Positions 6,366 to 15,300 of a stretch of DNA of 20,884 nucleotides are shown piece by piece (positions within the stretch are counted from its first letter, which is position 1; every line of letters starts with the position of its first letter). The DNA comes from CANLWN01 sp039815505. GTDB lineage: Bacteria; Bacteroidota; Bacteroidia; Flavobacteriales; Flavobacteriaceae. The stretch is taken from positions 1-20,884 of the forward strand of contig JBCBZE010000021.1 of NCBI GenBank assembly GCA_039815505.1. Reading direction: 5' to 3'. A program made the position numbers and the translations under genes. The notes under the pieces are model-generated. The model did no database searches. It saw only the letters and a list, made by a program, of their open reading frames with translations, and was not told the DNA's origin.

Positions 6366-8834
6366 ATGACCGACATACTATATATGGGAGATTCTAAATT
6401 TTCAAATTTTGACAATATGTCGCTTCAAGGGATCAATGAAGATGCTGAGTTGATACCCTTGCTCACCCCCGAGGACGAGGAAGAAATGATCAATGAGGGC
6501 CTTCCGGATACCCTTCCTATTCTTCCTTTGAGGAATACGGTATTGTTTCCAGGGGTAGTGGTCCCTATTACAGCAGGACGGGATAAATCCATTAACTTGA
6601 TAAAAGATGCCAATAACGGTTCCAAGGTCATCGGTGTCGTGTCCCAAAAGGATGAAGAAACGGAGAACCCGGGGGTAAAGGACATTAACACCTTAGGTAC
6701 GGTTGCCAGGATATTACGGGTATTAAAAATGCCCGACGGTAATACCACGGTGATCATCCAGGGGAAGAAACGTTTTGAAATAGCCGAAGTATTAACGGAA
6801 AAACCGTATATGACGGCCACGGTCAGGGAAACGATAGAGGAAAGATCAGATCAGGACAGTAAGGAGTTTTTGGCCATAATAGATTCCATTAAGGATATTG
6901 CCTTGAAGATTATCAGGGATAATCCCAATATTCCTAGTGAGGCTTCCTTCGCTATCAAGAATATACAAAGCAATTCTTTTTTGATCAATTTTGTTTCCTC
7001 CAACCTTAATCTTGATGTTAAGGAAAAACAGGAGTTGCTTGAAATAGGAAACTTAAAGGAGCGGGCACTGGCCACGCTAAAATATATGAACGTGGAGCTC
7101 CAAAAATTGGAGTTGCAAAAGGATATCCAATCCAAGGTCAGAAATGATATGGATCAGCAACAAAGGGAATACTTTCTCCATCAGCAAATGAAGACCATTC
7201 AGGAAGAGCTGGGAGGGGTTTCCTATGATGAGGAAATCGATGAAATGCGTTTAAGGGCCAAAAAGAAAAAATGGAGCAAGCAAGTTGCGGAACATTTTGA
7301 TAAGGAACTGGCCAAAATGCATAGAATGAACCCCCAAGTGGCCGAATATTCAATTCAAAGAAATTACCTGGATCTGTTCTTGGATTTACCTTGGGATGAA
7401 TTCTCAAAAGATAAATTTGATTTAAAAAGAGCACAAAAAATATTGGATAGGGACCATTATGGTCTAGAAGATGTAAAGCAAAGGATCATAGAGTATTTGG
7501 CGGTATTGAAGCTCAGAAATGATATGAAGTCCCCTATTTTATGCTTATATGGACCTCCTGGCGTAGGTAAGACGTCATTGGGTAAATCTGTTGCAGAGGC
7601 TTTGGGCAGGGAATATGTGCGAATATCTTTAGGGGGATTACGGGACGAAGCGGAGATTCGTGGCCATCGAAAAACATATATCGGCGCCATGCCCGGACGA
7701 ATCATCCAAAGCCTAAAGAAGGCGGGGAAATCCAATCCGGTCTTTATTCTGGACGAAATAGATAAACTTTCCCATAGTCACCAAGGTGATCCTTCTTCCG
7801 CAATGTTGGAAGTGTTGGATCCAGAACAAAACAGCGAGTTCTATGATAACTTCTTGGAAATGGGTTATGACCTTTCCAAGGTGATGTTCATTGCTACGGC
7901 CAATAGCCTTTCAACCATTCAACCCGCTTTAAGGGATAGAATGGAAATCATAAACGTTACCGGTTATACCATTGAGGAAAAAGTAGAAATTGCCAAAAGG
8001 CATTTATTGCCGAAACAGCTAAAGGAACACGGTTTAACAACGCAAGATTTAAAAATAGGAAAGCCGCAATTGGAAAAAATAGTGGAAGGATATACCAGGG
8101 AATCCGGAGTGCGATCTTTGGAGAAGCAAATTGCAAAAATGGTTCGCTACGCAGCTAAATCCATCGCTATAGAGGAAACCTATAATAGTAAGATTAGCAA
8201 CACGGATGTTGAAAAAGTATTGGGACCTGCCCGATTGGAACGGGACAAATACGAAAATAATGACGTGGCGGGTGTAGTTACAGGTCTGGCCTGGACCAGT
8301 GTTGGAGGCGATATTTTATTTATAGAATCCATTTTATCCAAAGGTAAGGGAGCGCTGACCATTACCGGTAATTTAGGGAAAGTGATGAAAGAGTCCGCCA
8401 CTATTGCCATGGAGTATATTAAATCCAATGCGGACAGTTTTGGAATTGATGCAACCGTTTTTGACAACTACAACGTTCATATCCATGTTCCGGAAGGAGC
8501 AACGCCCAAAGATGGTCCAAGTGCAGGAGTAACGATGCTTACTTCCCTAGTGTCACTCTTTACACAAAAAAAAGTAAAAAAGAGCTTGGCAATGACCGGC
8601 GAGATCACCCTTCGTGGTAAAGTGTTGCCCGTTGGGGGTATAAAAGAAAAGATTTTAGCCGCCAAACGGGCAAGAATCAAGGAAATTATTTTGTGCGAAG
8701 ATAATAGAAAGGACATTTTAGAAATTAAGGAAACCTATCTTAAGGGACTTACCTTTCATTATGTGACCGATATGAGCGAGGTAATCGAACTTGCCATTAC
8801 CAATCGTAAAGTCAAGAACCCAAAGAAACTATAA
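6366..8834 (+). CDS. lon: ATP-dependent endopeptidase Lon (S16)
   Basis: An 822-residue cytosolic AAA+ serine protease that degrades misfolded and regulatory proteins. Domains in order: a LonA N-terminal substrate domain (about 45-245, 'LPILPLRNTVLFPGVVVPI'), a coiled region, an AAA+ module, and the S16 protease domain. The AAA+ module has Walker A 'GPPGVGKTS' (396-404, Lys402) and Walker B 'VFILDEIDK' (459-467). The catalytic Ser is Ser719 in 'DGPSAGV', and the Lys, by spacing, is Lys762 in 'GGIKEKI'. Length and motifs are complete. The start is uncertain. Counting from 6366 adds MTDILY before the more family-like start 'MGDSKFSNFDN' at 6384, which would give 816 residues. The gene is divergent from the sigma operon across about 200 bases, and a strong hairpin follows. 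Confidence 0.97.
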   Translation: MTDILYMGDSKFSNFDNMSLQGINEDAELIPLLTPEDEEEMINEGLPDTLPILPLRNTVLFPGVVVPITAGRDKSINLIKDANNGSKVIGVVSQKDEETENPGVKDINTLGTVARILRVLKMPDGNTTVIIQGKKRFEIAEVLTEKPYMTATVRETIEERSDQDSKEFLAIIDSIKDIALKIIRDNPNIPSEASFAIKNIQSNSFLINFVSSNLNLDVKEKQELLEIGNLKERALATLKYMNVELQKLELQKDIQSKVRNDMDQQQREYFLHQQMKTIQEELGGVSYDEEIDEMRLRAKKKKWSKQVAEHFDKELAKMHRMNPQVAEYSIQRNYLDLFLDLPWDEFSKDKFDLKRAQKILDRDHYGLEDVKQRIIEYLAVLKLRNDMKSPILCLYGPPGVGKTSLGKSVAEALGREYVRISLGGLRDEAEIRGHRKTYIGAMPGRIIQSLKKAGKSNPVFILDEIDKLSHSHQGDPSSAMLEVLDPEQNSEFYDNFLEMGYDLSKVMFIATANSLSTIQPALRDRMEIINVTGYTIEEKVEIAKRHLLPKQLKEHGLTTQDLKIGKPQLEKIVEGYTRESGVRSLEKQIAKMVRYAAKSIAIEETYNSKISNTDVEKVLGPARLERDKYENNDVAGVVTGLAWTSVGGDILFIESILSKGKGALTITGNLGKVMKESATIAMEYIKSNADSFGIDATVFDNYNVHIHVPEGATPKDGPSAGVTMLTSLVSLFTQKKVKKSLAMTGEITLRGKVLPVGGIKEKILAAKRARIKEIILCEDNRKDILEIKETYLKGLTFHYVTDMSEVIELAITNRKVKNPKKL

Positions 8835-8841
8835 ATACCGG

Positions 8842-8868
8842 ACCCGAAGTAACACTTCGGGTTTTTTT
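8842..8868 (+). terminator. Rho-independent terminator after lon
   Basis: A perfect nine-base-pair GC-rich stem, ACCCGAAGT (8842-8850) with ACTTCGGGT (8854-8862), has a three-base loop and is followed by a run of seven T. It begins eight bases after the lon stop codon, so lon is probably transcribed separately from cmk. Confidence 0.9.
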
Positions 8869-8897
8869 ATACTACCTATTCTCCCTATTTTTAAGCG

Positions 8898-9590
8898 ATG
8901 CAAAAAATAACTATAGCTATCGATGGGTATTCTTCTACGGGAAAGAGTACGATTGCCAAAGAATTGGCCAATGCTTTAGGATATATTTATGTAGATACCG
9001 GTGCCATGTACAGGGCAGTAACCCTTTTTGCTTTGCAACATGGTTTTTTTGAAGGCGGAGATGATGCTATGGACGGTTTAATTGAATTGCTTCCCAACAT
9101 ACACCTGAAGTTTGTCTACAATGAGCACCTTGGTTTTGCCGAGATGTACTTAAATGAAAAGAACGTGGAAAAGGAGATTCGTACCATGAAGGTCTCCCGA
9201 TATGTAAGTAAAGTTGCGGCCCTGGAACCGGTACGCGTAAAATTAGTGGATCTACAAAAGCAGATGGGAAAGGAAAAAGGTATTGTAATGGACGGAAGGG
9301 ATATAGGTACCGTTGTTTTTCCCGATGCGGATCTAAAGTTATTTATGACCGCTTCCCCAGAGGCAAGGGCCACAAGACGCTATAAGGAACTGTTGGATAA
9401 AGGGGAGAAGGTAACGTTTCAAGAAGTACTTAAAAATGTACAGGAGCGAGACTATATAGATTCCAATAGGGAGTTTTCACCATTGAAAAAAGCGAACGAT
9501 GCCATTGAGTTCGATAATAGCGATATGGGGTTAAAAGAACAGTTTGATCGTATTCACGGTTACGCGCTTCGCGTCATCGAAAAATCATAA
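8898..9590 (+). CDS. cmk: Cytidylate kinase
   Basis: A 230-residue cytosolic enzyme that transfers phosphate from ATP to CMP or dCMP in pyrimidine nucleotide salvage and synthesis. The P-loop 'GYSSTGKST' lies at 10-18 (Lys16). It is followed by 'YVDTGAMYRA' (31-40), the CMP-binding 'RYVSKVAA' (101-108), and 'MDGRDIGTVVFPDADLKLF' (131-149) with the lid region 'RATRRYKEL' after it. All are standard for the bacterial type, and the length is normal. The start at 8898 puts the P-loop at the usual distance from the N-terminus. It lies 63 bases after lon with a terminator between, and it precedes rpsA after an inserted minus-strand LysM gene. A cmk-rpsA neighbourhood is common across bacteria. Confidence 0.96.
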   Translation: MQKITIAIDGYSSTGKSTIAKELANALGYIYVDTGAMYRAVTLFALQHGFFEGGDDAMDGLIELLPNIHLKFVYNEHLGFAEMYLNEKNVEKEIRTMKVSRYVSKVAALEPVRVKLVDLQKQMGKEKGIVMDGRDIGTVVFPDADLKLFMTASPEARATRRYKELLDKGEKVTFQEVLKNVQERDYIDSNREFSPLKKANDAIEFDNSDMGLKEQFDRIHGYALRVIEKS

Positions 9591-9620
9591 AAAAAAGCCG
9601 TTGACAAGTCAACGGCCTTT
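9591..9620. terminator. Terminator between convergent cmk and LysM genes
   Basis: The stem GCCGTTGA (9597-9604) pairs with TCAACGGC (9609-9616) around a four-base loop. The A run at 9589-9596 becomes a strong U tract for the minus-strand LysM transcript. On the plus strand only a short CTTT tail follows. It therefore terminates the minus strand best but can act in both directions. Confidence 0.82.
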
Positions 9621-9642
9621 GTACAAACGTTATATATGCGCC

Positions 9643-10023
9643 TTATGGATTTGGGATGACCAAAACTTGATCGGGATGTATAACATCCGGATTGCTCAAT
9701 ACATTGGTATTGGCATCAAAAATCTGCTTGTATTTCATCATGTCCCCATAGTATTGCTTGGCGATTTTACTTAAAGATTCACCACTTTTAACAACATGTC
9801 TATGATATACGGAATCGTCCGCAACCGAAATGTTGGCCTGAACATCCGAAGCGTTCTCACCGCCGAGTTCCTTTATTTTATCCCACAATAAATCTTTTTC
9901 ATACGGCGTATTCGCTACCCCTTTTATTTTTAAGACCCCACCTTCTTCGGTGACATTTCCATCTTTTATTCCCAATTGCTCACCAAGACTTAGCACACCT
10001 TGATATTTAGCTTTAACACTCAT
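9643..10023 (-). CDS. BON-LysM domain protein (YgaU/Kbp-like)
   Basis: A 126-residue protein without signal peptide or membrane segment. Residues about 10-68 resemble a small BON domain ('GVLKIKGVANTPYEKDLLWDKI'). Residues 74-124 are a LysM domain ('YHRHVVKSGESLSKIAKQYYGD', then 'NPDVIHPDQVLVIP'). The same order occurs in E. coli YgaU/Kbp, a cytoplasmic potassium-binding protein of about 149 residues; this one is somewhat shorter. Lack of an export signal argues against a cell-wall role despite LysM. It stands alone between convergent cmk and divergent rpsA, with its own terminator. A perfect palindrome lies 59 bases upstream of its start. Confidence 0.85.
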   Translation of the reverse strand: MSVKAKYQGVLSLGEQLGIKDGNVTEEGGVLKIKGVANTPYEKDLLWDKIKELGGENASDVQANISVADDSVYHRHVVKSGESLSKIAKQYYGDMMKYKQIFDANTNVLSNPDVIHPDQVLVIPNP

Positions 10024-10081
10024 AATTTTTTATAATTTAATGGTTAATATTATGACCGCCAAGATACAAATTATCCTAAGA

Positions 10082-10095
10082 TTTTACCGGTAAAA
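10082..10095. promoter_or_regulatory. Perfect 14-base palindrome, candidate operator
   Basis: TTTTACCGGTAAAA is fully self-complementary and is followed at once by a partial repeat, CCGTAAAA. It lies in the divergent LysM/rpsA intergenic region, 59 bases upstream of the LysM start and 43 bases before the -33 box of rpsA. The symmetric form suits a dimeric repressor or activator. Which regulator binds, if any, is not visible. Confidence 0.4.
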
Positions 10096-10137
10096 CCGTA
10101 AAATACTATGTAGCGGGGCAAGCTTCTCCATAATAGG

Positions 10138-10168
10138 TTTGTAAAACCATTTTTTAATTGTATTTTTG
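10138..10168 (+). promoter_or_regulatory. Bacteroidota-type promoter of rpsA
   Basis: The -33 box TTTG (10138-10141) and the -7 box TATTTTTG (10161-10168, an exact TAnnTTTG) are separated by 19 bases, which matches the Bacteroidota housekeeping sigma consensus. Transcription should begin near 10172-10175, leaving a leader of about 110 bases before the ATG. That leader has an A/G-rich stretch (10189-10218) but no hairpin I can defend. Confidence 0.78.
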
Positions 10169-10284
10169 CACTCCTTTTTAACAAAATTCAAGAGGAAAAA
10201 GGAAACTAAAAAAAATCGGATAACATCTTCCTTGGTCATTGTTTAACTCTTGTACAACCTGGGAATACAAACTAAAATCAGCAA

Positions 10285-12126
10285 ATGGCTGAAGAAAAAG
10301 CAACAGCACCGGCAGAAGAAACTGCCGAGGCAATAACGGAAACAAAAGTAGAAGCTCCTGCAAAACAGGATCCAAAAGAGTTTTTGGATAATTTTGATTG
10401 GGATAAATACGAACAGGGAATAGAGCGTGTAGAGGATTCCAAACTAAAGGAATTTGAAACACTTGTAGCTCAGAATTTCGTAGATACTGCCGATGAGGAA
10501 GTAGTAGAGGGAACGGTAGTGTACTTAACGGATCGAGAAGCGATTATTGATATCAATGCAAAATCCGAGGGGGTAATCTCCTTGAACGAATTTCGCTATA
10601 ACCCTGATTTAAAAGTTGGCGACAAAGTCGAGGTCTTAATTGATATAAGAGAGGATAAAAGTGGGCAGCTGGTACTTTCCCATAGAAAAGCCAGGACTAT
10701 CATGGCTTGGGATCGCGTAAATGCCGCACATGATAAAGAAGAAGTTGTTACCGGTTTTGTAAAATGTAGGACCAAAGGGGGTATGATCGTTGATGTTTTT
10801 GGTATTGAAGCGTTCTTGCCCGGATCCCAGATAGATGTAAAACCTATTCGGGATTACGATCAATATGTGAACAAGACCATGGAATTCAAAGTGGTTAAGA
10901 TCAATCACGAATTCAAAAACGTTGTTGTTTCCCACAAGGCGTTGATAGAGGCCGATATAGAGGAACAGAAGAAAGAGATTATTGGCCAGTTGGAAAAAGG
11001 ACAGGTATTGGAAGGTGTAGTTAAAAACATTACTTCTTACGGTGTCTTTATTGATTTGGGCGGTGTAGACGGACTAGTACATATCACCGATCTTTCTTGG
11101 AGTAGGATCAACCACCCCAACGAAGTTGTGGAATTGGATCAGAAATTAAACGTGGTTATCTTGGATTTTGACGACAATAAGTCAAGAATCCAATTAGGGT
11201 TAAAACAATTGTCCAAGCATCCATGGGATGCCTTGAGCGATGAAATAAAAATAGGCGACAAGGTCAAAGGTAAAGTTGTTGTAATTGCCGATTATGGTGC
11301 ATTCATAGAAGTTGCCGAAGGTGTTGAAGGATTGATCCATGTTTCGGAAATGTCTTGGTCGACCCACTTGCGTTCAGCTCAGGACTTTGTTAAGGTGGGC
11401 GATGAGGTAGAAGCTGTTGTATTGACCTTGGATAGGGAAGATCGTAAAATGTCCTTGGGCATTAAGCAGTTGACCCCGGACCCATGGACCGATATCACCA
11501 CCAAATATCCCGTTGGTTCCAGACATAAAGGAATCGTAAGGAACTTCACCAACTTTGGTGTATTTGTAGAATTGGAAGAAGGTATAGATGGTTTAATTTA
11601 TATTTCCGATTTATCCTGGACCAAAAAGGTAAAACATCCGTCAGAATTTGTAACGGTTGGCGATACCTTGGAAGTGGAAGTATTGGAATTGGATGTTGAA
11701 GGTCGTAAACTCAGTTTAGGACACAAACAAACCACCGATAATCCTTGGGACAAATATGAAAAGGAATTTGCATTAGGTACTGTACATAAGGCAGCTATCA
11801 CCGAGATCGTTGATAAGGGTGCCACCATTGATTTTAACGATGATATTACCGCTTTTGTTCCACAACGTCATTTGGAAAAAGAGGATGGTAAGAAACTCGG
11901 TAAAGGCGAGGAGGCAGAATTCAAGATCATTGAGTTCAATAAGGAATTCAAAAGAGTTGTTGCCAGTCATACCGCTATCTTTAGGGAAGAGGAGCAACGT
12001 AATGTACGGGCAGCTGCCAAAAAAGCTAAAGCCAGTGCGGACGAGGCTAAACCAACCTTGGGTGATGCCAATGATACCTTACAGGCATTAAAGGAGAAAA
12101 TGGAGGCCGATTCCAAGAAGAAGTAA
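10285..12126 (+). CDS. rpsA: 30S ribosomal protein S1
   Basis: A 613-residue protein with six S1 RNA-binding (OB-fold) repeats at roughly 72-134, 153-218, 239-307, 324-395, 409-482 and 497-563. Repeats 3-5 are most alike ('GVFIDLGGVDGLVHITDLSWS', 'GAFIEVAEGVEGLIHVSEMSW', 'GVFVELEEGIDGLIYISDLSW'). S1 captures mRNA on the 30S subunit and is especially relevant where Shine-Dalgarno pairing is little used, as in this phylum. The N-terminal 30 residues are a low-complexity Ala/Glu/Thr tail. The C-terminal 'TLGDANDTLQALKEKMEA' segment is usual in flavobacterial S1. The ATG at 10285 directly begins that tail. It has its own promoter and terminator. Confidence 0.97.
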   Translation: MAEEKATAPAEETAEAITETKVEAPAKQDPKEFLDNFDWDKYEQGIERVEDSKLKEFETLVAQNFVDTADEEVVEGTVVYLTDREAIIDINAKSEGVISLNEFRYNPDLKVGDKVEVLIDIREDKSGQLVLSHRKARTIMAWDRVNAAHDKEEVVTGFVKCRTKGGMIVDVFGIEAFLPGSQIDVKPIRDYDQYVNKTMEFKVVKINHEFKNVVVSHKALIEADIEEQKKEIIGQLEKGQVLEGVVKNITSYGVFIDLGGVDGLVHITDLSWSRINHPNEVVELDQKLNVVILDFDDNKSRIQLGLKQLSKHPWDALSDEIKIGDKVKGKVVVIADYGAFIEVAEGVEGLIHVSEMSWSTHLRSAQDFVKVGDEVEAVVLTLDREDRKMSLGIKQLTPDPWTDITTKYPVGSRHKGIVRNFTNFGVFVELEEGIDGLIYISDLSWTKKVKHPSEFVTVGDTLEVEVLELDVEGRKLSLGHKQTTDNPWDKYEKEFALGTVHKAAITEIVDKGATIDFNDDITAFVPQRHLEKEDGKKLGKGEEAEFKIIEFNKEFKRVVASHTAIFREEEQRNVRAAAKKAKASADEAKPTLGDANDTLQALKEKMEADSKKK

Positions 12127-12148
12127 AGCCATTCATTTAAATAATTGG

Positions 12149-12182
12149 AAAAGCCCCGACTAGAATTGGTCGGGGCTTTTTT
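12149..12182 (+). terminator. Rho-independent terminator after rpsA
   Basis: A 12-base-pair inverted repeat, AAAAGCCCCGAC (12149-12160) with GTCGGGGCTTTT (12169-12180), has an eight-base loop and a T run ending at 12182. The GC-rich core makes it one of the strongest hairpins in the window. Confidence 0.92.
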
Positions 12183-12315
12183 GATGGCATACATCAACAT
12201 GACTTCATTTAATTATGTTCCTATTTGCCTTTCATTTGTATTGGGTTTTGTAATTAACCCTGGTTTTATAATAGTGGTAGGGAAAGTTTTTTAGTAAATA
12301 CACTATCGACATTAT

Positions 12316-12347
12316 ATAAAAAAGGCTGGAACCAATGGTCCCAGCCT
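12316..12347 (-). terminator. Terminator of the T9SS-protein operon
   Basis: On the minus strand AGGCTGG-GACC pairs with GGTT-CCAGCCT (plus-strand positions 12323-12347), with one mismatch in the stem and a three-base loop. It is followed by a U tract from the A run at 12318-12323. It begins 44 bases after the stop of the 1292-residue gene. The bases between it and the rpsA terminator (12183-12315) hold nothing I recognise. Confidence 0.82.
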
Positions 12348-12391
12348 CACAAACACACAACCGAACAACGTATTATTTTTTAAATAGCCCT

Positions 12392-15300
12392 CTATTGCTC
12401 TTTGAACATGAATTTGGAATCCAAGAAGACACCATCAGACTCTATGACAATAATATAGAGTCCATTGGGTACATCGGAGACATCAAAAGTTTCGGAATGC
12501 CTCCCAGCTTGCAGGGCTTTTGAGGTGACCAAATCCTTTATTTTTTGATTGGCCATATTGTAGAGCGTTATGCTTACCTCACGGGCGGCTTTTAATTCAA
12601 ATTCCAGATTTGTATTCCCCTTACTGGGATTGGGATACAATTTATTTATGGCCCTTGGCACTGCTTCCTGGCTTTTAAAGGTTTCAACCTTATCCCAATC
12701 CGGATCAAGTTCAAAATCTTTGAGGTTCACGATATAGGGTTTGGTGAAGGTTTTCTTTTTCTTGAACCGATCCCCCATTTCATTTTTAAAGACCTTCTGT
12801 CTTTGGGATTGGACGGCTAGGGACGATGTGTTGGCCGCTGGGGGAAGGCCATTACCGTTGTTCGTGGGAGCTGCAGACGGGAACAATCTATTGTATTCCG
12901 CCAAGGCATCATCGTCTGTATCGATATACCCCCTAAAATAGCTACCGCTTACGGCCCTAAAGCCGGGTTCCATGATCAAACGCTCAGTGGCGTGGGTGGT
13001 TAATCTACTGTTGGCGGGCACCTCACTCACCCCATTATAACGAAGCTGTTCATCGGATACAAAATAGGCTTGATCAGCCTCCAACAGGTCAACATCTAGA
13101 TGATAAGTTGCCTCCGTAATGGTATCATTTGAAATAATATAATCGATGATCAGATCCGTACCCAAACTGTTGTTCTCATAACTCAGTTCGGGGATGGAAC
13201 GATCCCGGTTCACCTCAAAGGTCAACGTACTTGTTTTTGTCAATTGATCGTTTGGAGCAGGTCCGGGATCAAATATAAACCCATAGCGGGCGGTTTCGTA
13301 AGGCGGTATTTCCGCAATGACGCCGGTATCTATCACTACCGGGGTTTCCCCTTCATCATTGAACAGTGCCGTAACGGGAATATTGGTGGCGGCCCTGTTC
13401 CCATTGTTGGCCACCTCTACCTCCACGCCTATGGGCCTGCCCTCCAAATACTCGCCATTAAAACCGATCAGACCGGGGGTATTGTTCTCCGTATAGATCT
13501 GTACCGGGCTTATTTCTGCAATGTTATAGGCTATACCACCACCCGCTACTAAATGGGTACTTCCATTAGGTAATGCTTTGGCTATGACCCCTTCATCTAT
13601 AGTGATATCAAAATCTGCATTTTCCTCATCTGTTAATGGTTCTTCGACCACATCTACCAAAATATCCGGAAGCCCTACGATACCTCCGCTTAAACTATGA
13701 CCGGTAATAACGCGTAAGGGCGCAGGAATAGAACTGTATGCATTCACCCTATTATTATATGCAAAATCAAACCTTCTGGCAATTCCAGGACTAAAACTAC
13801 GAGCTGGAACAGAAACCCTACCATTATCAAAGTTATTGAGCAATAGTTCTATATTGCTTAAATCTATATACCTCATTGTACTAATATTAAATGGAAAGCT
13901 TAAACCATTCTCTACAGGGAATAGAATATCAAAAAATTCAGGAAGATAATCGGTAGCTTCTTTATTTCCTCCAAATTCTACCAACTGCGGTTGAATATCA
14001 ATAAGCTCCTGTAAGGCCCCTTCCTTTTTTAAATTGGAGTGTTTGTACCATTCCGCAATGGCCATGGCGGAAATCCCATTTTTAAGGTCTTCAAAAATCC
14101 CTAGCCATTCTAAACCTAATAAATGATTATTGTTTACAAACTTCTGTACGGAATCCCTGGTCTTTTCTACCTGTACCTGTAAGGTTTCATTTATCCTATT
14201 CAAAGCATCCAAATAAACCACAAATTCCGATTCATAGATGATTCCTTGACCCTCATTGTCTAAACTAAATTGATTGTCTGGCAATACCTGCGTTACCGGT
14301 ACTGAAGATATGGGCACACCATTGGAATTATCGGCGGGGACACTCACACTGCTGCGCCTGCCCTTAAAATACTCTTTTAATACCAATTTGGGGTATACCT
14401 CCACAATATCCACCTGCAGATCAACACTATCTATAAGGATACGGTTGGCATCCATTTTGCCAATGACCTTGGGAGTTATCAGTATACGGCCATCCACCCT
14501 TAAATTGGGTTCTATCTTTCTAAGGAACATATTCCGTTTAAAGTCTATCGTTGGTGGTTGGATAATGCTTCCATCCCCGGGGGTATTAACAACCTCAACC
14601 CCAGTAAAATTTGTAAAATTGGGGTATTGGGTATCAAGTATTCCATAGAAAGTATTGATTATATTGTCAAATCGATTATATCCTATCTCATTGAATTCTT
14701 GAAACGAAGGAGGTCTATCTTCATTTAACGGTGTTCTCCCAATCATCCCACCTGCATAGCTTTTTAAAAGCCTATCCGCATGTAAAAACAATTGCCCCAA
14801 TTTAGTACGTTCAAACCCCCCTTCCGGTACTATATTGTCCGGGCGCTGACGAATATCCACCCAATTGTTATCTCCGGGAATCATTAATCCTTGTAGAAAA
14901 AGCTGCTTCCAGAAGTCATTGTTTATACCTGATAAAGTAGTCTCAATTGGTCTTGTTGAAGGGGTCCCTAAAGCAGATTCCCAAGATTCTCCTGAGAAGA
15001 TGAAGTTGATGTTCCCTGTAGAATCTATCTCCGCTCCTCTTGGTCTTACGAAAAGGAGATTCAAAAGAGTGGGGTCTGCGTCCGATCCTAATCTATGTTC
15101 AAATGCATTTGATGCTCCTGTGGGGAACATTTCCCCCAGATTTGCACGCTCTGTGGCAGTGCCCCCATCGTTGTCGGATGGTGATATCCCAAGGCCTTCC
15201 CAGAATTCGGGGTCTTCCTCGGTAAGGAACTCTTTTCTGCGTATACGTAGACTACCATCATTGTTTAGGATATACCTATCTGGGAAGGGGCCCGAAGCAT

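Noticed and set aside
8886..8897. TATTTTTA just before cmk, which would imply a leaderless cmk transcript
   Set aside because: The last base of the -7 consensus is wrong, the -33 position falls in the T run of the lon terminator, and a T-rich match arises easily there.
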